Source: DAOUJI01 sp965197415 (lineage in GTDB: Bacteria; Chloroflexota; Dehalococcoidia; Lucifugimonadales; JAGWBF01). From it: DNA of 64,000 nucleotides. Positions 8,552 to 18,352 of the stretch are shown piece after piece. The notes beneath the pieces were generated by a model that was not told the DNA's origin, did no database searches, and saw only the letters and a list, made by a program, of their open reading frames with translations. The translations under genes were made by a program, and so were the position numbers. Position 1 is the stretch's first letter; every line of letters starts with the position of its first letter. Location of the stretch: the NCBI GenBank assembly GCA_965197415.1, contig OZ240207.1:3038001-3102000 (forward strand). The letters run 5' to 3'.

Positions 8552-9694
8552 ATGGTTCTGGAAGCTGGAAAGATAACGGAAGAGGGACTGCAACGCCTGA
8601 GAGACAGGATGGGGTCCTTCAACAGGCCCCGGCAATACGGCGTGGGACTCTTCAATGAATTCGCGTCTCGCGACGCCATTCGCCACTTCTGCCAGGGCAT
8701 CGGGGACCCTAATCCCCTCTACCAGGACGAGTCCTACGCCCGCCAGACAAAGTTCGGGACCATCATCGCTCCTCCCTGCTTCCTGTACAGCGTCTACTGG
8801 TGCTCAGGCCGGACGGGAGGGCTTCCGGGAGTCCATGCCTTCCACTCTGGCTCTGATTGGGAGTGGTTCCGCCCCATACACATGGACGACCGGATTTCCG
8901 TCAAGGAGCAGTTCTCCGACCTGGAGGAGATGCCCAGCAGGTTTGCCGGAAAGACTATTAAGCAGTCCTCCACCTGCCATTACTATAACCAGCGCGGCGA
9001 AGTCATTGCCCGCACCCGCGGTTGGAACTTTAGGGCCGAACGCACCGCCGCCCGGGAGAACAGGAAGTACGACTTCCAGCCCTACGCATACACAAGGGAC
9101 GAAATCGATGAGATAGAGGATGCAGTCCTCAACGAGGAAATCAGGGGCGCCAACCCCAGGTGGTGGGACGACGTGAACGTGGGCGACGAGGTGGGGCCGG
9201 TGGTCAAAGGCCCCCTCAGCCACGGGGACATCACCGCATTCGTGGCAGGCTGCATCGGCGGACTGGCCCACGGTCTGCAACTAAAGGAAGTTCGGCGTCA
9301 TCCTTCATGGGGCTTTCGTGACCCCAACACCGGCGCCCAGGAAGCCATCGTGCGCGTCCATGACATCGAGGAGGCGGCCACCAGCGCCGGCCTTCCCGGA
9401 GCCTACGACTACGGGTGCCAGCGCTGCTCCTGGGTGGGGAATCTCTTCACCAATTGGATGGGAGACGACGGCTTTTTGAAGAAGATGTACGTAGAACTCC
9501 GCCGCTTCAACATGGTGGGGGACACGACCTGGCTGCGCGGGAAAGTCACTGACAAACGTGTTGAGGGTGAGGACCGGCTGGTGGATATAGAGCTCATCGG
9601 GGAGAACCAGCGCAAGGAAATGACCACCAAGGGTACGGCGACAGTCCAGTTGCCCACCAAGCAAATACCCGAGTGGGCCAAGCCCGTCAAATAG
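8552..9694 (+). CDS. MaoC-family acyl dehydratase, double hot-dog protein
   Basis: A 380-residue protein with two hot-dog domains. The N-terminal half contains FCQGIGDPNPLYQDESYAR, the hydratase-2 type substrate segment, followed by GTIIAPPCFLY. The C-terminal half has VGDEVGPVVKGPLSHGDIT and FTNWMGDDGFLKKMY. These proteins hydrate enoyl-CoA or related thioesters. ATG 8552 follows AGGAGGTTTTGTTTC. It lies 92 bp after the second CoA-transferase in the same direction and converges with the UGSC partner gene at a 6-bp gap. Confidence 0.85.
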   Translation: MVLEAGKITEEGLQRLRDRMGSFNRPRQYGVGLFNEFASRDAIRHFCQGIGDPNPLYQDESYARQTKFGTIIAPPCFLYSVYWCSGRTGGLPGVHAFHSGSDWEWFRPIHMDDRISVKEQFSDLEEMPSRFAGKTIKQSSTCHYYNQRGEVIARTRGWNFRAERTAARENRKYDFQPYAYTRDEIDEIEDAVLNEEIRGANPRWWDDVNVGDEVGPVVKGPLSHGDITAFVAGCIGGLAHGLQLKEVRRHPSWGFRDPNTGAQEAIVRVHDIEEAATSAGLPGAYDYGCQRCSWVGNLFTNWMGDDGFLKKMYVELRRFNMVGDTTWLRGKVTDKRVEGEDRLVDIELIGENQRKEMTTKGTATVQLPTKQIPEWAKPVK

Positions 9695-9700
9695 CTCTGA

Positions 9701-10744
9701 TCAGGGAACGCGGATGGGCTTGGTGACGGCCCAGGAATCGCCAAAGGTCGGCATAAGCACGGCGTGGTAGGGTTCTACGCCACCCGCAACGACGATCATG
9801 ATGTCGTCCGGCTTACGCACCTGCCGGACGACTCCGTCTTGTATCACCGCGTCAATCCGGTTCCGCCGGATCATGGGCCTTAGTTTCTCGACCGGGAAGC
9901 CGCTGTTCCGGTATACGAACTCCTTCACGTCGGACTTGGACATCCCGGCCTCGTGCGCCCAGCGTGCATGGCCCGCTGTCAGGACCAACCCCGGATTGCC
10001 CTTGCCAAGGTGCAGATTGTTGCTTCCCATTTGGCTAAAATCATGGGCGATGACGTGGAGCATGCTGTCTATCTCAGTGTATGTGGCCCCGATGATGTTG
10101 AGGGTGCCGTTGAAGGAGTTAATCGTCACCGTGTTCTCCTCGGCTTTGAACCCTCGCTCGACGTGGAGCGGCTCCCAGGGCGTGTGCTCCTCGTCCTCCC
10201 CGAAACATAAGGTGTACTTGCCGGGGTAGCCGTGCGATGCCTTGTCCACCTCGCCTGGTTTGGCCCCTCCGATGTTCAGCCACATCAACGACATGGCCCG
10301 GCCTATGGTGGCGTTGGCCTGCCATCCTGGTCCCATGCAGTTGCGGGAGCAGTTGATGTCCAGCGCGTTGCGTATGGGGCCGTTTACCACGATGCCGACG
10401 CCGCAGGGATTGGTCGTGCTCTGCACCCCGTCGATGTTGAACTGGGACTCGCATACCGCTTCCATCGCGGCTGTCAGAACCGGCATGTACTCTGGCTTGC
10501 ATCCGGCCATGACGGCGTTCACGGCGATCTTCTCGATGGTGGCCTCGCCTTTGGCGGGCCCCACGCTGCCGATGAGATGGTGTGCGGGCAGGCCGGAGCC
10601 TTCCACCATGGCCCGTACTCGTTCTTCAGTGGGGGGAATCACGGGCAAGCCGTCTCCCCAACCCTGATTCAATACGAAATCGAGGACTGCCTCTGGCGAG
10701 TCCTCGACTTCGGAACGTTCGGATTTTAGTGAAGGATCAGCCAC
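9701..10744 (-). CDS. UGSC-partner protein A, function unknown
   Basis: A 347-residue protein of no family I can name. It is clearly paralogous to the gene at 61451-62521. Shared blocks in order are a GWxDGLPVxPPT motif near residue 32, NAVMAGCxPxYxPV, INGP/VNGP, GPGxxANxTIGR, a YTLCFGEDEE-type Cys followed by PLHVERGF, and a C-terminal TKPIRxP. The cysteines in MAGC and LCFG are conserved between the two copies. No signal peptide or membrane helix is visible. GTG 10744 starts 8 nt after the stop of the UGSC selenoprotein gene, so the two form an operon. The repeated pairing suggests that it supplies or receives electrons or substrate for the selenoprotein; that is inference. Confidence 0.75.
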   Translation of the reverse strand: MADPSLKSERSEVEDSPEAVLDFVLNQGWGDGLPVIPPTEERVRAMVEGSGLPAHHLIGSVGPAKGEATIEKIAVNAVMAGCKPEYMPVLTAAMEAVCESQFNIDGVQSTTNPCGVGIVVNGPIRNALDINCSRNCMGPGWQANATIGRAMSLMWLNIGGAKPGEVDKASHGYPGKYTLCFGEDEEHTPWEPLHVERGFKAEENTVTINSFNGTLNIIGATYTEIDSMLHVIAHDFSQMGSNNLHLGKGNPGLVLTAGHARWAHEAGMSKSDVKEFVYRNSGFPVEKLRPMIRRNRIDAVIQDGVVRQVRKPDDIMIVVAGGVEPYHAVLMPTFGDSWAVTKPIRVP

Positions 10745-10752
10745 AGGTTGTT

Positions 10753-11289
10753 TTAGACCTCTGTCAGCTTCTCCGCAGCCTGGTCCAGGGTCTTATGGGC
10801 CAAGTCCTCCAACTCATTGTCGGACAGGTCTTCAATGTTGGCCGGCAGGACAAGGATAGGCAGGCCCGGCCTGCCCCGGGACTTGGCTATCGTGGAAGCC
10901 AGTCGACTGAACTGCTCGGTGACTATAACGACTGAGGGGACTCCGTTCTCATCCAGTGAAACTGCGTCGTGGACACTCCACGTCGTGCAGGACCCTCAAT
11001 GCCCCATGCCGACGATGGCGGCGTCGGACTTGTCGATGAGAATGTTCAGCGTGTCTTTGGGAGTGGGGCTGGAAACGTCGGGGTTGATGGTCCGCATCAC
11101 CTCACGGACCTCGTACCGGTCCTTGGCCATCTGCTCGATGTGGCCCGACACCATGTCGAAGCTCCGCCAGCTGTTGGTGATCAGGCCCAGCGTGCCTCCC
11201 CCTAGTCCGCCGACCCTGGGGGCCAAGCCAGAATCTTGGGTGTTGGACTGCGCCGTGGGGTCCAGGATGCTGATTTTTCCTGTTGCCAT
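10753..11289 (-). CDS. UGSC family selenoprotein A, in-frame TGA at 10996-10998
   Basis: Read through the TGA, this is a 178-residue protein with selenocysteine at residue 98 in the motif GMGH-U-GSC. The frame continues without interruption to TAA 10753-10755, giving TTWSVHDAVSLDENGVPSVV. UGSC-containing proteins are an established family in which Sec or Cys opens the motif. The N-terminal segment (ILDPTAQ) and the ILIDKSDAAIVGMG strand match the second copy at 62627. The start ATG 11289 has GGAGG five bases upstream. A reader that stops at TGA would see a 97-residue fragment. The U-x-x-C spacing implies a redox-active selenol/thiol pair; the substrate is unknown. Confidence 0.88.
10968..10998 (-). 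promoter_or_regulatory. UGA Sec codon with bacterial SECIS hairpin (UGSC A)
   Basis: After the TGA (10998-10996) come 13 nt, then CGTGG (10982-10978), loop AGTGT (10977-10973) and CCACG (10972-10968). A weaker outer TGC/GCA pairing extends the stem. The loop begins 18 nt after the UGA, within the usual SECIS window, and has a G in its first two bases. Confidence 0.75.
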
Positions 11290-11317
11290 CCGAACCTCCG
11301 TGTCTAGTAGTGCCTGG

Positions 11318-11347
11318 ATGCTACCCCTTGACCGAGATTAGTGTCAA
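11318..11347 (-). promoter_or_regulatory. Promoter of the UGSC A operon
   Basis: On the minus strand, TTGACA at 11347-11342 and TAGCAT at 11323-11318 are separated by 18 bp, 28 bp before the ATG at 11289. Confidence 0.55.
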
Positions 11348-11497
11348 GGCTGATGACTTTTTAAATAAACATGGATTGGACTTCTTGTCGGACCCCTTGG
11401 AGCGCTCCGGCCCAGTGTAGAGCTTGATGCTGGCATGGAGACCTGGCGGGGTATGTTAGTATTGAGTCGATCTTTGGTGAGCGAGAGAGGATCTGAG

Positions 11498-11881
11498 ATG
11501 GGAGCAACACATGTGACCGTTGCCATACGAAACCCCGCTGAACCCGACAGGGTTTGGGAGGGGTTGTTCCTGGTCGACACTGGCGCGACTGACACCCTCG
11601 TGCCCAGGCCATATTTGGAATCCATCGGTCTTGCACCCAAAGGGCAGCGTGTATACTCCCTCGCAGACGGCAGTGAAATCCGAATGAGCGCAACGACAGC
11701 GGAGATCGAGTTTATGGGAGAAATCGTTGGTGGCACGATTGTTATGGGTGAGACGAGGAGCAAACCTTTGTTGGGATCGATCGCCTTGGAGTCAGCGGGC
11801 ATCGAAGTTGACCCGCTCAACCAGACCCTTAAAAGGCTTCCGGCCGTCCGGCTCAAAAGATTCGGTACCGGGAAACCGTGA
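11498..11881 (+). CDS. Retropepsin-like aspartic protease domain protein
   Basis: A 127-residue protein carrying the clan AA signature FLVDTGATDTLVP, in which Asp-Thr-Gly-Ala is the catalytic loop, followed by a hydrophobic-hydrophobic-Gly segment around GGTIVMGE and LLGSIALE. Single-domain retropepsins act as dimers; bacterial members are poorly characterised. ATG 11498 is preferred over upstream in-frame codons because GAGAGAGG lies before it and the conserved domain begins just after. It is encoded alone, divergent from the UGSC A operon, with no protein substrate evident nearby. Confidence 0.75.
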   Translation: MGATHVTVAIRNPAEPDRVWEGLFLVDTGATDTLVPRPYLESIGLAPKGQRVYSLADGSEIRMSATTAEIEFMGEIVGGTIVMGETRSKPLLGSIALESAGIEVDPLNQTLKRLPAVRLKRFGTGKP

Positions 11882-12008
11882 TCTCGCGCAACCGAGAGTG
11901 GTTGATGTCGATGCATTGAGTCGAACGATTCTTCTCACAAAAGTGCTTTCATGTTAGTCTATGCCGAACCCTGATTCCCAAGCGCAACTTGTAACTCGGA
12001 GGTGAACT

Positions 12009-12404
12009 ATGCCCAATGTATCAGTTACACATCTTCACTTGAGGTCCACGGACCCCGAAGCAGCCGTCAAGTGGTACGTGGACTTCCTCGACGCCGACCA
12101 CGTTGACACTTTTACTGCAGCGTCAGGTCAGACCCACAGGGCTTTGGACATGGGAGGCGTGCGCATCACCGTCATGGACGTGCCGGAAGGCGAGGACATG
12201 GCCCCGGCCAGCCCTGCTCCGCAGATGGGCATAGACCACTTCGGCTTGAGGGTGTACGGGATGGAGGAGTTGGTTGCCAGGATGGAGGCGGCGGGCGTCG
12301 AGGTCCTCGAACCCATCCGCGAAGGCCGCAACGGCACGATCTGCTACGTAAAGGCTCCCGACAACGTACGCATCGAGCTTCAGGAGTATGCCAGGGAGCC
12401 GTAG
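12009..12404 (+). CDS. VOC-family (glyoxalase/dioxygenase-like) protein
   Basis: A 131-residue vicinal-oxygen-chelate fold protein. It has the beta-alpha-beta-beta-beta repeats beginning VTHLHLRSTDPEAAVKWYVDFL and ending CYVKAPDNVRIELQEY, with His9/11, His77 and Glu near the C-terminus as possible metal ligands. GGAGGTGAACT precedes the ATG at 12009. Members include glyoxalases, epimerases and ring-cleavage enzymes; there is no context that selects among them. Confidence 0.82.
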   Translation: MPNVSVTHLHLRSTDPEAAVKWYVDFLDADHVDTFTAASGQTHRALDMGGVRITVMDVPEGEDMAPASPAPQMGIDHFGLRVYGMEELVARMEAAGVEVLEPIREGRNGTICYVKAPDNVRIELQEYAREP

Positions 12405-12454
12405 GCTCTCCGCCGCGTCGACGGCGTGCGTAAGCTCGGCATGCTTGTGACTCG

Positions 12455-12796
12455 ATGAACACTCGACGTATCACCAGGAGGGAACTGCGCCAGGGTGGCG
12501 GCAACAACCTCGAAGAGGCGGCTGACCACTTCCATGAGATGCTTGGTTCGGTGGAATTCCGCGTGTACCGCAGCCCCAACGCCAAGCTAAAGGGCTACGA
12601 CTCTCTGAAAGCGGCTCTGGAAGCCGGGGGGTGCGAGGCTGTTCACCTGCCCGACGCGCCCACTCCGATGGGCGGAAAATATGAGACCATCAGGGTAACG
12701 CTTCAGGGGCGGGAGATACCGGAGCCTCTACTGAAAAGGGCCCATAACTGGGCCCATCAGCGCAACCTGCTCCATATGTTCCACAAGAAGGGCTAG
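12455..12796 (+). CDS. Hypothetical protein
   Basis: A 113-residue frame I do not recognise. It is basic at its ends (MNTRRITRRELRQ; HKKG), with a central acidic helix EEAADHFHEMLG and a later segment TIRVTLQGREIPEPLLK. No ribosome binding site is obvious before ATG 12455, so the start is uncertain. It converges with phoU, the two stops overlapping in CTAG at 12793-12796. Codon use is like that of its neighbours, which favours a real gene. Confidence 0.55.
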   Translation: MNTRRITRRELRQGGGNNLEEAADHFHEMLGSVEFRVYRSPNAKLKGYDSLKAALEAGGCEAVHLPDAPTPMGGKYETIRVTLQGREIPEPLLKRAHNWAHQRNLLHMFHKKG

Positions 12797-13496
12797 TACT
12801 TGGAGACGTTTATCTCCTCCATCTTGCCCGTAACCAGATAGACCACTCGCTCGGCTACGTTGGTCGCCCTGTCTGCGATTCGCTCCAGGTCGTGGGCCAC
12901 CCACAACAGGTATGTGGCTCGTTGAATGGTGGTGGGGTCCTTAATCATGATGTCCAGCAGGTCCCGGTAGACCGTCTGGTACAGTGCGTCCACTTCATCG
13001 TCGTCGTTGCATACTTGGCGCGCCGTCACCGTGTCGCGGTTCACCAAAGCCTCCAGGCTGCGGCGAAGCATCCGGGTCGCCTTTTCGGTCATTAGGGGGA
13101 CGTCGATGAGGGGTTTTATTAGAGGCTCGTCCCCCATCATGATGTTGATTTTGGCGATTCCCTCGGCGTAGTCTCCCATTCGTTCCAGTTCCACCGCAAT
13201 GTGCAGCATGGACACCAGGATGCGCAGGTCCCCGGCCATAGGCTGCTGGGTGGCTATAAGGTCGATGCACCTCTCCTCGATTTCGAAGCGTTTGCTGTCC
13301 ACCAGGTCGTCTTCGATGATGACCTGCTGAGAGGCTTCCAGGTCCCGCCGGTCCAGGGCGTCCACGGCCCTGGCGATGGACTTCTCCACCATGCTCCCGA
13401 GGGTCAGCACTTCGTCCTGGAGGAAGCGGAGCTGCCGGTCCAGTCCGGACCGTACCCGCATGGGTCCTTCCCTGGTGATTCCTATTCGCTCTTCCG

Positions 13497-13500
<4 letters not shown>
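12793..13500 (-). CDS. phoU: Phosphate uptake regulator PhoU
   Basis: A 235-residue all-helical protein with two PhoU repeats. The first has IARAVDALDRRDLEASQQV with the metal-binding ExxxD pattern, and the second ELERMGDYAEGIAKI and HDLERIADRATNVAERVVYL. PhoU damps the Pho regulon by linking the Pst transporter to the PhoR kinase in the cytoplasm. It starts at ATG 13500, overlapping the stop of pstB by four bases (ATGA), so the two are translationally coupled. No phoB or phoR gene lies in the window. Confidence 0.93.
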
Positions 13501-14321
<821 letters not shown>

Positions 14322-14498
14322 CTCTCAGCCCCTCTTCCGCAACGTTCCGCAGACGTTCAGATTGCGATAGACCCATGATAACAGACTTGATTCCGCCGAT
14401 GGAAACGGCGCTGTCTGGAGGCTGGGCTCTTCCTGCGGTGACCAGGTTGCCGTGTTTGGCTGCGTCACGGGGGCGGTAGATGCGGATGGGAGATGCCG

Positions 14499-17366
14499 TT
14501 ACATCTCGAACACGGCATCTTTGGGTCGGGCCTTACCGCCGTGCACCGAAGGCTCAGCGCACCACTTGGCGGCAAGACGCCGGACACCTTCATAGACGCT
14601 TTCGTCGAATCCCAGCAGATCGCAGACAACGCGCCGGTCGAGCAGCGCACGGTTGGGATCGGCATCGGCTAAGTAGGCGGGCATTAGCTCCCTGTCCCGG
14701 AACTCCTCGAATATCTCCTGAGCGGTGGTCAACTGATCGTCGCTCAAGGTGCGGAAGTCCAGGACGGGCAGTGATTCGACTTTGCTGATGGTAATAGCAC
14801 CCCTTCCGGCGACTTGACGATTCGAGTGCCACCAGAAAACTAGCAAACCTAAAGTACTGTTTCCCCATAGGCTGAACACGTAATCAAATCTGGGGTCTTG
14901 AAAACCGATGTTCGGCCAAGCCCGGCCCCCGACGCTCACTTCGTTCGTAAACGCGACGGCCAATGGCTGGGAATTGAAACGGAAGTCAAGATTCTGGTGG
15001 GAGCGGCTGGATGTAGCCCTCACCGCGGCGGCTTTTGCTTCCATTCCCGGTCTAACCCGCAACTGGGAGTCCGGGGCGCACACCAAGCGCGTTTCCTGTT
15101 GAGCATTGTGGTTCCAAAGGCAGGGGTAGGTGGCCGTTGGACTGGGAGGCCCTTTAGAAAAGGGGCCGGACCGATTGTTGCCGGCAATATTCATGTGGTA
15201 ATAGCCACGTGTGCCGATCTGGGTCAGGGGAACTATTTGCAAATCAAGGGACACGCTGGACCCCGGCAGACATAGCTGTGAATGGGCCAGACTATAAGCA
15301 GTCTGGGCCAAGGAGTAATCTGCTAACCGCACTTCTGACCAGTCATCTCCGTCCGTATAGGACGGGGCGGTCAACATCTCTCCTATTAGCTCATCCCCGA
15401 CAATGAGAGGAGTACCGCCGTACGGTCCCCCTTCGATTCGCCTGGTGTAATCGGTCGCTGTAATTGTCCGGGCGATTGCATCGGAATGGGCGAACCCTTC
15501 CGGTCTCTGGGTCAACGATATGAAATGTATTCGCTCGGACGGGTTCTCGGCCACCTCTAGCTTTTTCGCTATTACCAGACATTCCCCCAGACCTGTGTCT
15601 GCTGAGAATGAGATGTCGTCATTGTCGGAAGCCGCGATACTGACTACGATTAAGTCCGTGTAACGGGAAGCCACCATGTGCCGGAAATCCCGCCACGAAA
15701 TTCCTGATGCGGCCGACAGCGGCAACACGAGAGCCAACACTCCACCGGGCTTCAGCTTCTTATCCGCCAGCGCGGCGAACGCCGACGCTATGCCTGCGTA
15801 ACCGTGATAGCAACTGCCTTTGGAATAATCTTTCAGCCGTTTCGACATTTGCTCTTGCGTCTCCAGCTCGGTGCCCAACCCTCTGAACTGTTTGATATAG
15901 TCTCCTGCTCTGTCGCTGCCCTCCCAATCGGAGCCTGCCCGAGTAAAGGGCGGATTCATTATCACCAGGTCGAAACTATCGTCTGGCATGGCCTTCGAAT
16001 GTTCCGAATTGGCGTCCAATAGTTCCAGGGACCCTATAGCCACCGAGTCTTCGCTTTGACGACCATATGGCATAGTCAGCAGGTTGGATTTCTGAAACTC
16101 TACGCTGGGTCGCAGCCCAGCCAGGGTGGACCCCGTTATGTGGATGGCCGAGGGCATTACGTCGCATCCATAGAGGGTGTCTTCCATCATCACGGGGTGC
16201 AGTTTGTCCAGTTCTCCGATGGCGCGTTCGTGGCGGGCGGCTATCTGCTCATACACAGCCGCAAGCAGGGCGCCGGTGCCGCAGGCGAAATCAGCGATGC
16301 GGACCGTGCCAATCATGTCTACGTCGGACCAGTCCATGCCTTCCATCTTCGCCACGGCCAACCGGGCCAGCAGCGCCGCGGAAGCGGGCAAGGTGTAGAA
16401 GGTGGCTAGATACTTGCGGTCAGCAATGAGCCGCTGGAAGACCTGGCCAGTCAGGTCGTGGTCGTTGTTGACTCCACTGGCCGCGATTTGCAGTACCTGC
16501 TGGCTGATTATGTTCAGGATTTGTGAACCTTCCCGCGCCGGAAGTTCTTCTACGATGGCTTTCGCGATGTCGAATATATCCAGATAGTTGAACGCCAGAA
16601 TGCTGTACCAAGCCTCCAGTAGGTCGGCTTGCGGATTACGTGCGCCGAAGCCACAGATTTGCTGCAACGATTTGACGCTGTGCCGTCCGGCGAGGCGTTC
16701 GTGGAAGAGCATGGCGTTGGCGATGATGGCGCAGGCCATGCGCCGCATTTGAGGAGCGTCGGTCATATTCAGGCGGCTGGCGATGGACGGGCTGATGTCC
16801 GGCCTGGTTTCGGTCATCTGATTTAGCACACTGGCAGCTATTTCGATGCCGCTTTGGAGTGTATCCGCAGCTTGATCCACTTCTTTTTGCGGCACGGACA
16901 CCAAACGGACCAGATCGGCAAGGTCGACGTAGGAGCCTTCCAGCCAGCCCGACTCGGGGAAGCGGACAATGCTTTGGATTTCTCGGGACGGGGTCTGCCT
17001 ATACTTCTCCACCGTGAACACGCAGTAGGACAGTCGGGCGTCGTTGAGGGCAGCCCGGAGATCGTCGGAGTCGCCGACATCCTCCGGGTAGCGCAAAGCA
17101 ATAGCGGCTTCGATGGGGTGGGGGTGAACGGTTACGTTGAGGCCCATGCGTCCCCGGGCCTCTTCCTCCGCCGTCAACGCGGGCATGTACTCCGCCTCGA
17201 TTGCCACCGGGGAGCGGTCCGGCGCCGCAACCAGTATATCGGGGCGAAGGCCGGGACGGCCCACGATGACCTGGGTGTTCTCTGAGCGCACTTCACAGCC
17301 GGGCATGACTTCCTGGAGCAGGCCGCGCAGGTCGTTGTTGGAGCTTGGTTCGGTGTGGCGGGGCAT
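14499..17366 (-). CDS. Putative nuclease-methyltransferase fusion (type IIG-like)
   Basis: A 955-residue protein. Residues 360-366 (FACGTGA) bind S-adenosylmethionine and 471-474 (NPPF) are the catalytic motif of N6-adenine DNA methylases. The middle helical part (about 180-340) resembles the HsdM-type N-domain. Near the N-terminus RPDIL (41-45) and VAIEAEY (54-60) form a PD...ExE pattern like a PD-(D/E)xK nuclease core. The C-terminal third could hold target recognition. No separate restriction or specificity gene is next to it. It may be a self-contained restriction-modification or phage-defence protein; the nuclease assignment is an inference from a short motif. Confidence 0.75.
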   Translation of the reverse strand: MPRHTEPSSNNDLRGLLQEVMPGCEVRSENTQVIVGRPGLRPDILVAAPDRSPVAIEAEYMPALTAEEEARGRMGLNVTVHPHPIEAAIALRYPEDVGDSDDLRAALNDARLSYCVFTVEKYRQTPSREIQSIVRFPESGWLEGSYVDLADLVRLVSVPQKEVDQAADTLQSGIEIAASVLNQMTETRPDISPSIASRLNMTDAPQMRRMACAIIANAMLFHERLAGRHSVKSLQQICGFGARNPQADLLEAWYSILAFNYLDIFDIAKAIVEELPAREGSQILNIISQQVLQIAASGVNNDHDLTGQVFQRLIADRKYLATFYTLPASAALLARLAVAKMEGMDWSDVDMIGTVRIADFACGTGALLAAVYEQIAARHERAIGELDKLHPVMMEDTLYGCDVMPSAIHITGSTLAGLRPSVEFQKSNLLTMPYGRQSEDSVAIGSLELLDANSEHSKAMPDDSFDLVIMNPPFTRAGSDWEGSDRAGDYIKQFRGLGTELETQEQMSKRLKDYSKGSCYHGYAGIASAFAALADKKLKPGGVLALVLPLSAASGISWRDFRHMVASRYTDLIVVSIAASDNDDISFSADTGLGECLVIAKKLEVAENPSERIHFISLTQRPEGFAHSDAIARTITATDYTRRIEGGPYGGTPLIVGDELIGEMLTAPSYTDGDDWSEVRLADYSLAQTAYSLAHSQLCLPGSSVSLDLQIVPLTQIGTRGYYHMNIAGNNRSGPFSKGPPSPTATYPCLWNHNAQQETRLVCAPDSQLRVRPGMEAKAAAVRATSSRSHQNLDFRFNSQPLAVAFTNEVSVGGRAWPNIGFQDPRFDYVFSLWGNSTLGLLVFWWHSNRQVAGRGAITISKVESLPVLDFRTLSDDQLTTAQEIFEEFRDRELMPAYLADADPNRALLDRRVVCDLLGFDESVYEGVRRLAAKWCAEPSVHGGKARPKDAVFEM

Positions 17367-17533
17367 GGGGGTTATTTTACCCCACTGACGCCCGCCTTGC
17401 GTAGGAGCCGATGTCGTTAACGCGTAGTGTTTACTTGTGAGGCGCTGTCGGCTCCGGCCGAGGCCGGAGCGACGGCGCGGGAAGCCGCCATGCTATAATC
17501 CCCCTGGATTTTCGACCGTAATGGGGGTGGAGT

Positions 17534-18337
17534 ATGCCCACCGTGAGCTTGCCTGGCTCCCTTGAGATGTTCTACGAGGACAACGACTATACGGACCCAT
17601 GGCGCACTCCCGACGCTGTGGTGATGCACCACGGCCAAGCCAAGAACCACAAGCTATGGTACGGATGGGTCCCGGAGTTGGCCCGCCAGTACAGGACGTT
17701 GCGCATAGACGCCAGAGGCTACGGGAACTCGTCGGTTCCCGCTCCTGGCTACGACTGGTCCCTGGAAGGGTTCGCGGATGACATAAGGAACTTCTTGGAC
17801 GCAATGGGGCTGGACAAAGTCCATCTTGTGGGGGAGACGGTGGGCGGAACCATCTCCATGAGGTTCGCCCATATGTATCCCGACCGTCTCAAGAGCCTGA
17901 CCGTGTGCAGCTCACCCTATAAGTTCGTTGGAGCGTCCTCCTACGTGGAGAACCGGGACCTGGTGGCGGCACAGGGAGTCGAACCCTGGGTGCGGCAGGA
18001 GATGGACCGCAGGGCGCCGCCGGGAGACAACGACAGCGGATACAGGGAATGGTACGCCCAGCTGATGATACCTACCGCGCAGCATGTCGTGGTGGAAACC
18101 CTGACGTACCTGTCCACCGTAGACCTCACTGCCATATTGCCCGAAATCACCACGCCGACCCTGGTCCTCATCTCCGAGGGGGAGTACAACCGGGAGCCCG
18201 GAAGGGCCGACGGCATAGTAAGCCTGATTCCAGGCGCAAGGCTGGAGGTCATAAAGGGAACGTCGGGCTTCGTGCAGCACACCGATCCCGACAAGTGCGT
18301 GGACGTGTGGCGCAAGTTCATGGGAAGCCTCAGCTAG
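17534..18337 (+). CDS. Alpha/beta hydrolase with Thr at the nucleophile elbow
   Basis: A 267-residue alpha/beta-hydrolase-fold protein resembling 3-oxoadipate enol-lactonases. It has VVMHHGQAKNHKLWY (oxyanion loop), RIDARGYGNSSVP, a C-terminal cap and the late histidine FVQHTDP. The elbow reads GETVG at 100-104, with threonine 102 where the family normally has serine. The start ATG 17534 follows GGGGGTGGAGT. It sits 15 nt before a CoA-transferase and is likely co-transcribed with it. Thr may still act as nucleophile, or the protein may have lost hydrolysis. Confidence 0.85.
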   Translation: MPTVSLPGSLEMFYEDNDYTDPWRTPDAVVMHHGQAKNHKLWYGWVPELARQYRTLRIDARGYGNSSVPAPGYDWSLEGFADDIRNFLDAMGLDKVHLVGETVGGTISMRFAHMYPDRLKSLTVCSSPYKFVGASSYVENRDLVAAQGVEPWVRQEMDRRAPPGDNDSGYREWYAQLMIPTAQHVVVETLTYLSTVDLTAILPEITTPTLVLISEGEYNREPGRADGIVSLIPGARLEVIKGTSGFVQHTDPDKCVDVWRKFMGSLS

Positions 18338-18352
18338 TTCAGGAGACGAAGG

